This document shows positions 24,915-33,360 of a DNA stretch of 64,000 nucleotides, piece after piece; position 1 is the first letter of the stretch; each line of letters opens with the position of its first letter. Below the pieces are notes generated by a model. The model ran no database searches. It worked only from the letters and a program-made list of their open reading frames with translations, and was not told the origin of the DNA. This stretch comes from KBS-96 sp963722585 (GTDB taxonomy: Bacteria; Acidobacteriota; Terriglobia; Bryobacterales; Bryobacteraceae). Position numbers and translations under genes: made by a program. The stretch lies in the NCBI GenBank assembly GCA_963722585.1, contig CAVRNU010000050.1:1-64000 (forward strand), in the 5' to 3' direction.

Positions 24915-26306
24915 ATGCGATGCGGCGCCTTGCAAAAATTAATGCAGCTCTTTCTATTCGTGGTTCTACTTTCTTCCGTGCTGCCGCGCATTTTCGGGCA
25001 AGTGCCGGCGATTCATCCAATGGCGCCTCAGCCGGACGACCGCTTCAAGGCCGACATCCTCGTGGTGGTGGCTCATCCAGACGACGAAGGAATGGCAATC
25101 GGCTATCTTGCGAAAGCCGTGCTGGACCAACATAAGCGAGTTGCCGTGATATATGGCACACGCGGCGATGGAGGCGGGAACGCGATCGGCTTAGAACAGG
25201 CAGCCGCCTTGGGAGCTGAACGCGAGATGGAAGCGCGGCGAGCCATAGCCACAGTAGGCATTACGAATGCCTGGTTCATCGGCGCGCCGGATACGCCGGG
25301 CCAGGACGTGCTTCGATCGCTTGAGACATGGAACCACGGATCGGCGCTTTGGCAGGTGGTGCGATTGGTTCGACTGACGCGGCCGCAAATTATTATGACC
25401 TGGCTACCAGCGTATTCGGCAGGCGAGAATCATGGTGATCACCAGGCATCGGGTGTTTTGGCCTCGGAGGCCTTCGACATGGCGGGCGATCCAACCGTCT
25501 TTACCGAGCAGATTACACCACCGAGAGATCACACCAATCCAGGAAACTTGACCGAGGGATTGCAGCCTTGGCAGGCGGAGAAACTATACTTCTTTTCCGA
25601 CAGCGCAAACCAGGCGGCGCTGGATGGCAAGGGGCCGCAATATCCCTGGGACGAAATTTCGCCATCGCGAAACGTATCGTACGGGCGGCTGGCGTTGGAG
25701 TCGATTGCGAATCATCGCACGCAGGATTATCCCGGACTGATGGCAGCCGAGGCGTTGAAGAAGGATGATTTAGGCCCGCTGAAGCAAATGCGCACGCGCC
25801 TGGTGCTGGGCAAATCGCTGGTTGCGGGATCGGTCACGGGCGATGTGTTCGAGGGCGTCGTCTCCGGCCCGATTCCCTTTAAGCAGGTGCGAGGATACGA
25901 GGCCCAGGCGCGAAGCACTCTGTCGGCGGAGCTGGGAGGCCCCTGGGTCTTTTATCAGCAATTCTGGAAGGCGCACGATTTGCCAGGACTGCGCGAACTT
26001 TTCAAGCCCCAGGTGCGCGTTGGATTGTCGTCCGAAGTGACGGTTCCGGTGTTGCTTCACAACGACACGGGAGACAACGTGAAATTTGAAATAACTGCCG
26101 CGGCTCCGGCGGGATGGAGCGCGCCGAAGGGGACGGGAAGCTATCCATTAGGTCCGCATCAGAGCCGATCGATTGAAATCTCGATTCCGACTCCGCCGAA
26201 AGAAGAAGCAGCACAAAGAGTGCAGGTGAGCGTGAATGGGCCAGCGGGGAAGATCGCCGATTTCTCGTTGGATGTCAGTGTCGCAAAGGGGGCATTACCG
26301 CAATAG
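24915..26306 (+). CDS. Exported PIG-L/LmbE-family deacetylase
   Basis: A 463-residue protein. A signal peptide (QLFLFVVLLSSVLPRIFG) is followed by the LmbE deacetylase core: VVAHPDDEGM (metal His, Asp, Asp at about 44-48) and ENHGDHQASG (about 158, metal His). These zinc enzymes remove N-acetyl groups from sugar conjugates. After about residue 320 comes an extra beta-rich C-terminal domain with VTVPVLLHNDTGDNV, resembling NEW3-type adhesion/binding modules, probably for glycan binding. Start choice: ATG at 24915; a TTG at 24900 overlapping the upstream stop or the ATG at 24942 are alternatives. The longer frame running back to 24621 lies inside the AKR gene and is not used. Confidence 0.85.
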   Translation: MRCGALQKLMQLFLFVVLLSSVLPRIFGQVPAIHPMAPQPDDRFKADILVVVAHPDDEGMAIGYLAKAVLDQHKRVAVIYGTRGDGGGNAIGLEQAAALGAEREMEARRAIATVGITNAWFIGAPDTPGQDVLRSLETWNHGSALWQVVRLVRLTRPQIIMTWLPAYSAGENHGDHQASGVLASEAFDMAGDPTVFTEQITPPRDHTNPGNLTEGLQPWQAEKLYFFSDSANQAALDGKGPQYPWDEISPSRNVSYGRLALESIANHRTQDYPGLMAAEALKKDDLGPLKQMRTRLVLGKSLVAGSVTGDVFEGVVSGPIPFKQVRGYEAQARSTLSAELGGPWVFYQQFWKAHDLPGLRELFKPQVRVGLSSEVTVPVLLHNDTGDNVKFEITAAAPAGWSAPKGTGSYPLGPHQSRSIEISIPTPPKEEAAQRVQVSVNGPAGKIADFSLDVSVAKGALPQ

Positions 26307-26337
26307 TCGTGGTGACAAGCCCGTGCTTGATCGATGT

Positions 26338-27633
26338 TCACAACGCAACTGGCCGGCAAGCCTTTACTTTGCGCTCGAAAAAATTCGTTTCGGACCCGTT
26401 CCGAGCCAGCTTCATGGCCTCTTCAAAGTGCTTCGCCGCCTCGGCCGGGCGGCCTGCAAGAAGATGAAATTCTCCCTGAGCCGCCGGATAGAAGGGATAG
26501 TCTTTGAGCTTCCGAGCATCGGGAATCTTCCGTAGTTCGGCCAAACCTTCTTCCGGTCCCAGGCTCTTGCCCAATGCGATGGCCCTGTTCAAGGCGACGA
26601 TGGGTGAAGGTTTCAACCGGCAAAGCGCGTCGTAGAGTTCCACGATTTTGGGCCATTCGGTTTTCTCATAGGTCGGGGCCGCACAATGCAAAGCGGCGAT
26701 GCCAGCTTCCAGATGATACTCGCTCAGTTCGTTTCCCATCGAGGATTTTTCCAGGAAATGGAATCCGCGCCCCATCAAATCCCTGTCCCATTTGGACCGG
26801 TCCTGCATTTCCAGTTGGATTAGACCGCCATCGTCGTCCATCCGGCCGGGAAGACGGGCCGCGTGGAAACAAAGAAGCGCCAGCAGGGCATGGATCTTTG
26901 GTTTCTGCCCCTGCGGATGGTCGCTTAAGAGAAGGGCCAGGCGGATCGCCTCGAAGCAAAGATCCTCACGCACCGTCCGCTCGGATCCACTGCTGTGGTA
27001 GCCCTCGTTGAAAAGAAGATAGATCGCCTGGTAGACCGCCTCTAAGCGTTCTGCTATATCCGAAGCGTCGAATTCTGTGAAGGTCTCCGAAAGCCGGAAC
27101 AGTTTCCGCGCGCGCCCGAGTCTTTTTTCGATGGAATCTTCGCTGGCCAGGAGCGCATGGGCGATCTCGGAAACGCTAAAGCCGCAAAGCGTCTTCAAAA
27201 TAAGCGTCACTTGGGCTTCGGTCGAAAGCTCAGCGTGGCAGCAGGAAAACATCATGCGAAGCTGGGCATCCTTGATTTCGTTTTCAAAGGCGATCTGGCT
27301 CTCAAAGGCCGTCATTGTCCCAGGCGGATCCTCCTTGAGCTTTAAAAGGTGGACGAGCTCCGGGACGAAGTAGCGAAATTGATCGTCCCGCCGCAGAAGA
27401 TCGATCGCTCGGTTGCGGGCCACGCGCATGAGCCAGGCGGAAGGATTGCCGGGAAGGCCCTGAACAGGCCATGTCTCGAGGGCCCGGCAGAGGGTGTCCT
27501 GCACCACGTCCTCGGCTAAATCGAGGTGTCCCAATCCCAAAATCCTGGTTAAGTAAGAGACCATCTTTCCCGCCTCGCGACGGAAAAAATGGTCTACTAA
27601 TCCCGGTACGTCGTCCGTGATGGCCCTCCGCAA
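26338..27633 (-). CDS. ECF42-type RNA polymerase sigma factor
   Basis: A 431-residue extracytoplasmic-function sigma factor of the ECF42 kind. Region 2 includes LAEDVVQDTLCRALETWP with SAWLMRVARNRAIDLLRR (about 40-80). Region 4 includes LILKTLCGFSVSEIAHALLA and IEKRLGRARKLFR (about 145-180). A C-terminal extension of about 220 residues with TPR-like helices (SPIVALNRAIALGKSLG) is typical of this group and replaces an anti-sigma factor in control. The gene follows the DGPF gene after ten bases, the hallmark pairing of ECF42. The start assigned (TTG at 27633) has no clear ribosome binding site and is uncertain. Confidence 0.9.
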   Translation of the reverse strand: MRRAITDDVPGLVDHFFRREAGKMVSYLTRILGLGHLDLAEDVVQDTLCRALETWPVQGLPGNPSAWLMRVARNRAIDLLRRDDQFRYFVPELVHLLKLKEDPPGTMTAFESQIAFENEIKDAQLRMMFSCCHAELSTEAQVTLILKTLCGFSVSEIAHALLASEDSIEKRLGRARKLFRLSETFTEFDASDIAERLEAVYQAIYLLFNEGYHSSGSERTVREDLCFEAIRLALLLSDHPQGQKPKIHALLALLCFHAARLPGRMDDDGGLIQLEMQDRSKWDRDLMGRGFHFLEKSSMGNELSEYHLEAGIAALHCAAPTYEKTEWPKIVELYDALCRLKPSPIVALNRAIALGKSLGPEEGLAELRKIPDARKLKDYPFYPAAQGEFHLLAGRPAEAAKHFEEAMKLARNGSETNFFERKVKACRPVAL

Positions 27634-27643
27634 GGGAAGAATG

Positions 27644-27997
27644 CTACATAGAAACGATGGGGCGGATCTCGACGGTTCCGTACTCTAGGATGGGACAGCC
27701 CTTGGCCAGCTCCACCGCCTGATCCATGTCCTTGGCCTCGACGAGCATGTAGCCTTGGACGGAATCCTTGACCTCGACGAAGGGGCCGTCTGTGACAGCT
27801 TTGCTGTTGCCGCGGACAACCTTGCCCGTTGCATCCAAGCGCTCCCCGAGTTGCTTGATATGGCCGTTTTTATCGAGTGCATCTTTCCAGGCCATCCATT
27901 TCTTCATCGCTTGTTGCATCTGCTGTTGCATCTGCTCGGCGGAGACGGAGCGATAGGCCGCTGGGTCACCTCGGAATAAATACATAAAATTCGCCAC
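27644..27997 (-). CDS. DGPF/YCII-family protein
   Basis: A 117-residue YCII-related protein with the defining TDGPFVEVKDSVQGYMLVEA segment (about 70-90). The start is GTG with GGAGA six bases upstream. DGPF proteins are the constant neighbours and presumed targets or partners of ECF42 sigma factors; their biochemical role is not established. The middle part (QMQQQMQQAMKKWMAWKDAL) is a Gln/Met-rich helix. It lies in one operon with the sigma factor, and an AhpD-like gene lies 80 bases upstream on the same strand. Confidence 0.9.
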   Translation of the reverse strand: MANFMYLFRGDPAAYRSVSAEQMQQQMQQAMKKWMAWKDALDKNGHIKQLGERLDATGKVVRGNSKAVTDGPFVEVKDSVQGYMLVEAKDMDQAVELAKGCPILEYGTVEIRPIVSM

Positions 27998-28077
27998 TTT
28001 GTTTCTCCTTTTCTGTTTCAGGCCTGACGTCTGGCCTCAGCTACGCGACGTATGGAAAATTCGAAACCGGACATAAG

Positions 28078-28662
28078 TTAGGTTCTGGAGTCAAGAAGCT
28101 TGCCCTCGCTGCCTTTTTTCCTGCCGATATCACAGAGCATATCCGAATGGATGTTCAGACCGATATTCGTCATGTTGTATAGGTGTTCGCTCGCAACAAG
28201 CCAGACGATTTCGCAGATCGCTCGTTCGGAATAATAGCGGGACAAGCGAGCAAAGGTGTCGGGCCGAACCTTTTTATCCCTGGTAAGTTCTGTCACGTAG
28301 TCGAGTGCTGCACGTTCTGCATCGGCAAAGAGGGGGCTTGTGCTGTATTGGTCGAGCGCATCGAATTTGGCTTCATTCATTGACGCTTTGATCGTGAACG
28401 ACCGGCCGATATCCATGCAGAAAAGACAGACATTGATTCGCGCCACCTGTTCACGAATGAGCATGACAGTCTCTGGCGGCAGCAGTAGTTTTTTATCGAG
28501 CTTGCCGACCTTTCCGTAGAACATTCCGAATGCAGGCGGCAACCGCGCGGAATGCACTTTCAGCGGCGTAAGCACTTTGCCAAACTGCCGCCGTGTAAAG
28601 TGATACGCCAGCTTCATCATCAGCCCTTTGGGCTTTTCAATAGGAGGAAGAAACGTGTCCAT
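28078..28662 (-). CDS. Carboxymuconolactone decarboxylase/AhpD-like protein
   Basis: A 194-residue protein of the CMD/AhpD superfamily. The peroxidase-type motif appears as REQVARINVCLFCMDIGR (Glu then Cys-x-x-Cys, about 70-87), followed by FTIKASMNEAKFDAL. Such proteins reduce peroxides through the cysteine pair or act as lactone decarboxylases; with two cysteines present, the AhpD-like redox role is favoured. ATG at 28662 with GGAAAG eight bases upstream. It is transcribed ahead of the DGPF/ECF42 pair, and related genes are common targets of ECF42 modules, so co-regulation in oxidative stress is plausible. Confidence 0.85.
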   Translation of the reverse strand: MDTFLPPIEKPKGLMMKLAYHFTRRQFGKVLTPLKVHSARLPPAFGMFYGKVGKLDKKLLLPPETVMLIREQVARINVCLFCMDIGRSFTIKASMNEAKFDALDQYSTSPLFADAERAALDYVTELTRDKKVRPDTFARLSRYYSERAICEIVWLVASEHLYNMTNIGLNIHSDMLCDIGRKKGSEGKLLDSRT

Positions 28663-28831
28663 TTTTCAGCTTTCCTTACATCCAGACCATTCGGCTTGGC
28701 GCCTCTTTTCAGATCTGATTTTATGGCCTCCATCTATACGACGAACGGGAAGTGGCTGACCGGACATCGGGACGGAAACGCCTTGAAAGCTTTGCGACAT
28801 AGAACGAGTCACATACATTGAGGCATTGAGA

Positions 28832-29149
28832 ATGGCCACCAAGACTCGTTCTAAGAAGAAGGCCGCACCGAAAAAGAAATGGGTTGCATCCGTTGATACG
28901 GATTCCACCCATCCCCCGGAGGGGCTGTTCACCAAAAAGGCGACAACTATAGCGAAAACGCTCGCGTCGCCAAAAGTATCGCCCAAGGGGCCCGGATCCG
29001 GAATGCGAATGTTGACTTACTTCGTCAATCGGGGAGGCAGCGGGCTTTCGGAGGAACGGAAAGCGGAACTCGAGAAAGCCAAGGGCCTTCTGTCCGCTTA
29101 CATCCACAAGAAAGGCGCAAGGAAGTCAAGGAAGGCACCGACGCGATAG
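28832..29149 (+). CDS. DUF3175 small basic protein
   Basis: A 105-residue, Lys/Arg-rich protein matching DUF3175: an N-terminal basic tail (TKTRSKKKAAPKKKW), a central EGLFTKKATTIAKTL segment, RMLTYFVNRGGSGLSEERK and a basic C-terminus. Composition suggests nucleic-acid binding, but no function is established for the family. The ATG at 28832 is preferred; a TTG two codons upstream is possible. It is divergent from the AhpD-like gene by 169 bases and convergent with the ferritin-like gene. Confidence 0.8.
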   Translation: MATKTRSKKKAAPKKKWVASVDTDSTHPPEGLFTKKATTIAKTLASPKVSPKGPGSGMRMLTYFVNRGGSGLSEERKAELEKAKGLLSAYIHKKGARKSRKAPTR

Positions 29150-29174
29150 GACGTTCCGGGCTGCGTCGAAGGTT

Positions 29175-29210
29175 GCGTGCGGCGCTTCAAAGATGAAACC
29201 AGCCGCACGC
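29175..29210. terminator. Hairpin between convergent genes
   Basis: A perfect 9-bp inverted repeat, GCGTGCGGC (29175-29183) and GCCGCACGC (29202-29210), with an 18-base loop. It lies 25 bases after the DUF3175 stop and 60 bases from the end of the convergent ferritin-like gene, where a bidirectional terminator would be expected; T-rich sequence follows some 20 bases later on the + strand. Confidence 0.55.
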
Positions 29211-29270
29211 TTGGATCACGCCGATAATACTATTCTTTTATTCTTCTTTTGTGACGGGCAGCCGCCCATT

Positions 29271-29795
29271 TCACCTCCGGGCCGCGGTTGCGCCAACGCC
29301 CTGGACGTTGACGGATGACTCGGCTATTGAGGTGAGCTTCTCGTCGGCTGCCTTCTCCTCCTGCAGCGTCTGTTGTAACAATGCAGCCGCCTGCGTGAGA
29401 TTCAGGCGGTTTGCAAACGATCGTGCTGATCCGTACCCTGAGATTTCATAGTGTTCGACGCGTTGAGCCGCCGCAATCAGGGCAGCATCCTTAATAGTGG
29501 CGTCGGCTTTCGCCTTGATCATCTCCTCGCCTTCGTCGATCAAGCCCTTCATGGCCTGGCAGGTTTCGCGTTTCGGTTCGACTTTTAACTCGCGAAAGAT
29601 TTGCTCGAGGCGCGATACGTGTCCCTGTGTCTCTCCCAAATGGTGCTGGAATGCTTGTTTGAGCTGAGTGGAGCTCGCCGCCTCAGCCATTTTAGGCAAG
29701 GCGTTTGTTAGCCGGTGCTCGGCATCGTAGAGATCTTCTATCTGATTCACGAAAAGATCCCGGAAAGAGTTTAGTTCAGTAGCAAAAAGTGGCAT
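29271..29795 (-). CDS. Ferritin-like DUF892 (YciE/YciF) protein
   Basis: A 174-residue four-helix ferritin-like protein of the YciF/DUF892 family. ELNSFRDLFVNQIEDLYDAE begins helix 1, with metal-ligand type Glu residues there, in HHLGETQGHVSRLEQIF, in EGEEMIKAKAD and in RVEHYEISGYG. The family is linked to general stress and osmotic responses; some members have a diiron site. I prefer the ATG at 29795 because the 23 extra residues of the longer frame do not match the family. The C-terminal end (VQGVGATAARR) is short and unstructured. Confidence 0.87.
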   Translation of the reverse strand: MPLFATELNSFRDLFVNQIEDLYDAEHRLTNALPKMAEAASSTQLKQAFQHHLGETQGHVSRLEQIFRELKVEPKRETCQAMKGLIDEGEEMIKAKADATIKDAALIAAAQRVEHYEISGYGSARSFANRLNLTQAAALLQQTLQEEKAADEKLTSIAESSVNVQGVGATAARR

Positions 29796-30251
29796 GGTGT
29801 TTTCTCTCGCTCGGCCACCGCTGACGAAATTGACCGTGCGCGGAAGCCATAAATAGGACGCCATCGTGTCGACGGCGTTTCGGCTTATCGCGTGTTATAT
29901 CGCAAAGAACAGTAAAGTCGCGACATCGTCTATCCAGAAGAGCGGGAAAAAAATACTGTTGTCTGCAAATCTGAAGGCTGCATTTCTTGCGGACTGATAC
30001 TCGCCTCTCTGACGCTTACTTCGTCCGGCACGCCCCTGATCAATTTCAACTCCCGCTTTATCAGCGCAATAGATGTCTCGTCCTAGCTATGGAGGTCAAG
30101 TGAGAGTCAAAGGATTATGCATGGCCATTATCGTGCCTTCACAACCGGAAGCAAAATGTATCGAAGTCTCACGTCTACGGTGTTTTGAGAGCGTCGTGGA
30201 CCCAACCGTTAGGGCGATGAAAATAATCTAGATTCAAAGAAGGAGAAGCGA
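29796..30251. other. Intergenic region between two stress genes
   Basis: These 456 bases separate the divergent ferritin-like and YflT-like genes. No coding region is recognised. A short dyad, ACGCC/GGCGT, lies near 29861-29882, and a clear ribosome binding site (AGGAG) precedes the ATG at 30252. The size suggests two promoters with regulatory sites, which I cannot delimit. Confidence 0.4.
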
Positions 30252-30821
30252 ATGGCAGGAAAAAATACAGCAGTGTACGGTATCTACGCAACTCGAGCAG
30301 AGGCAGAAAACGCAGTCGACCAGTTGATCGCGTCGGGCTTCCGTAATGAAGACCTATCGGTCCTCATGCAGGATAATGTCGGGACAAAGGATTTTGCGCA
30401 TGAGAAAGCGACGAAAGCTCCAGAAGGTACGACAACCGGAGCCATTGCCGGCGGAGCGATCGGAGGAACGCTCGGCCTTTTGGCCGGGATAGGCGCTCTC
30501 GCGATCCCTGGGCTTGGCCCTTTCATCGCTGCGGGGCCTATCATGGCGACGTTGGCCGGAATCGGCTCAGGAGGCGTCGTAGGCGGGCTGGTCGGTGCAT
30601 TAGTTGGAATGGGAATCCCCGAATACGAAGCCAAACGCTATGAAGGCCGTATCAAGCATGGCGGCATACTTCTTTCAGTCCATTGTGACAGCGATGATTG
30701 GGCAAAGAAGGCCAAAGAAATTCTGAAGGAAAGCGGGGCGGAGGACGTTTCTTCGACGAGCGAAGCCTCGGCTGATTATTCAAAGAGCGAGAAGCCCGCG
30801 ACGCGAGGCGCCAGCCGTTAG
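30252..30821 (+). CDS. YflT-like general stress protein with glycine zipper
   Basis: A 189-residue protein. The N-terminal domain (AVYGIYATRAEAENAVDQL..GF) is the YflT/heat-induced stress fold. A glycine-zipper-type hydrophobic stretch, TGAIAGGAIGGTLGLLAGIG (about 60-80) with a second Gly/Ala helix (LAGIGSGGVVGGLVGALVG), is likely to insert into or associate with a membrane. A short domain with GILLSVHCDSDDWAKKAKEI follows; the tail is Ser-rich. AAGAAGGAGAAG precedes the ATG. It sits with a ferritin-like protein, DUF3175 and an ECF42 module, a small stress-response neighbourhood. Confidence 0.8.
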   Translation: MAGKNTAVYGIYATRAEAENAVDQLIASGFRNEDLSVLMQDNVGTKDFAHEKATKAPEGTTTGAIAGGAIGGTLGLLAGIGALAIPGLGPFIAAGPIMATLAGIGSGGVVGGLVGALVGMGIPEYEAKRYEGRIKHGGILLSVHCDSDDWAKKAKEILKESGAEDVSSTSEASADYSKSEKPATRGASR

Positions 30822-30863
30822 CAAGGTTCGGAGAACGCCCTGAGCCGCCTGGGCCTAGTACGC

Positions 30864-30912
30864 CGTGGCAGAAGTCCGGCAAGCTGAATGCCTGCCCCAC
30901 CAGTGCTTGCAA
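30864..30912 (-). repeat. Partial copy of the MITE-like repeat
   Basis: On the + strand this reads GTGGCAGAAGTCC followed by GCTGAATGCCTGCCCCAC and a TGCTTGCAA end. The same elements occur, in the opposite orientation, in the right half of the element at 36595-36718. It has lost the other half and abuts the cytochrome remnant at 30913, so it may mark the break that truncated that gene. Confidence 0.65.
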
Positions 30913-31238
30913 GTCGTAAAGAAGATCAACCCGGCCACTTACCTGGGTGGCGGACAGGACTTGGGCCCGCTGATTCCGGGTCGGCGCACATCATCTCACG
31001 AAACCTAACGCCGGATAAGCCCGGCCGGCCCGAAGGGGGCCGGTCGTTCGCGGAGTTTCGCGAGATTCTAAAGACTGGGATCGATTTGGATCACGTGCAT
31101 CCGACGTGTGCAAACGGTGTCGTGAACGAGAGCTGCGTTCCGCCGCCGTTCGACGGAAACCTCCTTCAAGTCATGATTTGGCCGTATCTTCAGAACTTGT
31201 GTTCCCCAGCGTTGCTGGCTGGCCCGAGCTGTTGCTAA
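30913..31238 (+). pseudogene. Remnant of a c-type cytochrome gene
   Basis: The coding sense is preserved but shifted. One frame gives VVKKINPATYLGGGQDLGPL, and after about 30976 a second frame gives IISRNLTPDKPGRPEGG, FAEFREILKTGIDLDHVHPTC and GNLLQVMIWPYLQNL. This is the middle part of an acidobacterial cytochrome-c-type protein in which SRNLTPD and the DLDH..HPTC segment are conserved. The heme-binding N-terminal CxxCH part is missing, cut off at the repeat at 30912, and the C-terminus is replaced by the opposite-strand remnant. Not functional. Confidence 0.65.
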
Positions 31239-31539
31239 GCGCTCCCGTCCCGATCATGCCCGGAGCCAACCGGACAAGTTGATAGGGATCGCGGCCGAAC
31301 GCCGGCAAGTTCTGAACATCGCGACTACTTAAAATCGCGCCTGTGTCGGCGCTGGCGGTCTGTAGAAGGGGCAATGTCGAGGCGCTCACCGTAACCGATT
31401 CCTGCACACTGCCCAGTTCAAGCGCCGCCACTCTTATCGGTAACGTTACCCTGCAAACTGGCGCTGAATTGAGCGCAGGCAGGCATGCCAGAGCTAGAGA
31501 TAATACGAGCGAAAGCCTTGGACAGGAAAGCTGGCGCAT
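31171..31539 (-). pseudogene. Fragment of an Oar-like TonB-dependent receptor
   Basis: A 122-codon frame: a signal-peptide-like start (LSCPRLSLVLSLALACLPAL), then directly VRVAALELGSVQE-like sequence and the start of the plug domain, QESVTVSASTLPLLQTASAD, TGAILSSRDVQNLPAFGRDP and LVRLAPGMIGTG. The intact receptor at 33361 has the same order but with a carboxypeptidase-like domain of about 90 residues before the plug and a beta-barrel of 900 residues after it. Both are missing here, so this is a doubly deleted remnant. It overlaps the 3' end of the cytochrome remnant. Confidence 0.7.
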
Positions 31540-31640
31540 GAAACTCCCCTCGAGTCTGTACGTGCTCGTTTAGAGCTGTTGCAAAGTAGAGAGCGTTACA
31601 GAACCGCGCGCGTGAGCAAGCGGTTGGGCACGAGGTTTCA

Positions 31641-32348
31641 TTAGCGCTCGGTGGTTTCGTAGGTCACGTTAACACTGGCGTGGATCTGGATGCTTCCCGG
31701 CGAAAGAGACGGGCTGCTGCTCGACTCTTCGGTCAAAGGAGAAATTTCAATTTCGCGGCCAGGGGCGATGATTACCGGCTGAACTTCCTCGACCCGTTGA
31801 ATCTTCACTAATTTCAGTTGAAGCGTCGAAGCGAGTGACTCGGCCCCGGCTCGGGCCTGATCGGCAGCTTCGGCTAGCGCCCGTCCGCGCACGGCTTTCT
31901 CGTCGCGTAACCCAAAAATGAGCCGGTTTATGTTACTGGCACCTGATTTGGTCGCCACGTCGATCAGCTTGCTGAGAAGCGACAGGTCGGTTAGATTGAC
32001 ACGAACCGTGCTGATGGCAGTGTAGCCAAGTATCTGGGGAGAGCCTTCCTTGGGATAACGATAATTAGGATTGACGGCTACACTCACGGTTTTGAGATTG
32101 AAAGTAGGAAGAATCGTTCTGAGCTGCTGCAGCAGTTGCACCGATTTCTTTTGATTCTGCTGAGCCGCGACACCGGAGGCGGGCGCCTGGGACGTGACAC
32201 CGATATCGATCTGCGCCAGATCGGGCGGGACCGAAACCGTAGCCTCTCCGTGTACCAACATCGTTGTATTCTCTGCCGCCTCGGCTCTTGCCCCCATCCA
32301 CAGCATGCCTGCACATCCCAACACAAGCCACGAGTTCTTAATTCGCAC
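31641..32348 (-). CDS. SIMPL (DUF541) domain envelope protein
   Basis: A 235-residue exported protein with a signal peptide (IKNSWLVLGCAGMLWMGARA) and a SIMPL/DUF541 domain: MLVHGEATVSVPPDLAQIDI, LKTVSVAVNPNYRYP, LGYTAISTVRVNLTDL and ALAEAADQARAGAESLA. The family (BP26, YggE-like) forms envelope rings and is linked to oxidative-stress tolerance; the mechanism is unknown. I choose the GTG at 32348, with GGAG seven bases upstream; an ATG at 32384 (AGGA nearby) would add 12 residues ahead of the signal. The very long frame continuing to 33119 is an antisense extension. It is divergent from the next gene. Confidence 0.85.
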   Translation of the reverse strand: MRIKNSWLVLGCAGMLWMGARAEAAENTTMLVHGEATVSVPPDLAQIDIGVTSQAPASGVAAQQNQKKSVQLLQQLRTILPTFNLKTVSVAVNPNYRYPKEGSPQILGYTAISTVRVNLTDLSLLSKLIDVATKSGASNINRLIFGLRDEKAVRGRALAEAADQARAGAESLASTLQLKLVKIQRVEEVQPVIIAPGREIEISPLTEESSSSPSLSPGSIQIHASVNVTYETTER

Positions 32349-32441
32349 GGAAGCTCCAATTATCACAGTGTAAAAGCAAGCCATATTCGAGTTCCTGGAA
32401 CCCAACCTCGCGTTGGGGAATCGAATCATTGGTTTGCCGGA

Positions 32442-33302
32442 ATGTACAACGTCCGCTCCGCAATATTCTTGAGCGCCTTCCTCGCCGCAATGTGGACGAC
32501 ACAGGCGCCGGCCCAAATGCAGCCACCGAATGCGCCGCTGCCTGGCGCGGAAGAGATCAAACTGCGAGTGATTGCAAACGAGAAGAAGTCGGCCCAACAG
32601 AAGGAACGCTACCTGTGCATCGTAAACGAGGAGACCGACGAACTTCAAAGCACGGGCCAAATCAAGAAGCAGGAGACGAAAGAGTCGGAGGAGTTCTATC
32701 TGAATGGGCAGGAAATCGACCATCTGTTGGTTAAGAACGGCAAGCCGCTCAGAGGGCACGACGCCGACAAAGAACAGGAGCGTGTCTCGAAAGAGGTGAA
32801 GAAATTCAGCGATCCCAAACAGGTAAAGAAGGTCGAGGATGAGGAACAAAAAGAGATCGACCTGTTTTTGAAGGCTCTGCGCTATACAAATGGCCACCGC
32901 GAGAAGCGGAATGGACGGAGCACGGTGGTCTATGATCTGAGCGGCGATCCGGCGTTCCACGCAAGCAACGTCGAACAACGATTCGCGAAGGCGATTGCCG
33001 GGCGAATCTGGGTGGACGAAGAGACCGGCGAGTTGCTGGAAATGCGCGTGCGCACAGACCGAGACGTGAAGATCGCCGGCGGGCTGCTCGCGAACCTCCA
33101 TAAAGGATTCCAACTGCACGTCGAGCAGTTACGCCAGCCCGACGGAGTCTGGCTCACGAGCCTGGTTGAAGGAACGGGAGACGCACGGGCCGGGCTATTC
33201 TTTCATCCCCGATTCCAGTTCAAAGAAACGACGGGCCAGTGCCGTCTTTACTCGGTGGACGCGACCAGCCAAACGGCCAAACCGGCAGACCCGGTGAAAT
33301 AA
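32442..33302 (+). CDS. Exported protein of unknown function
   Basis: A 286-residue protein with a Sec signal (VRSAIFLSAFLAAMWTTQAPA, cleaved near QAPAQ). The mature part is highly charged, with Lys/Glu-rich helices (IKKQETKESEEF, DADKEQERVSKEVKKF) and a beta-rich C-terminal half: AGRIWVDEETGELLEMRVRT and FQLHVEQLRQPDGVWLTSL. The latter recalls outer-membrane lipoprotein-sorting/LolA-like or DUF-type 'IWVD' repeats seen in acidobacterial secreted proteins, but I do not recognise the family. It lies 58 bases before the TonB receptor in the same direction and may be co-expressed. Confidence 0.75.
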   Translation: MYNVRSAIFLSAFLAAMWTTQAPAQMQPPNAPLPGAEEIKLRVIANEKKSAQQKERYLCIVNEETDELQSTGQIKKQETKESEEFYLNGQEIDHLLVKNGKPLRGHDADKEQERVSKEVKKFSDPKQVKKVEDEEQKEIDLFLKALRYTNGHREKRNGRSTVVYDLSGDPAFHASNVEQRFAKAIAGRIWVDEETGELLEMRVRTDRDVKIAGGLLANLHKGFQLHVEQLRQPDGVWLTSLVEGTGDARAGLFFHPRFQFKETTGQCRLYSVDATSQTAKPADPVK

Positions 33303-33360
33303 GTTTCACGCCTGAACTTGGCGGCTTGCTGTAGAATCGGGAACGCTGGCGGGGGTTGCC

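Noticed and set aside
32349..33119. N-terminal extension of the SIMPL gene giving a 492-codon frame
   Set aside because: The extra part is antisense to the secreted-protein gene and lies ahead of the signal peptide.
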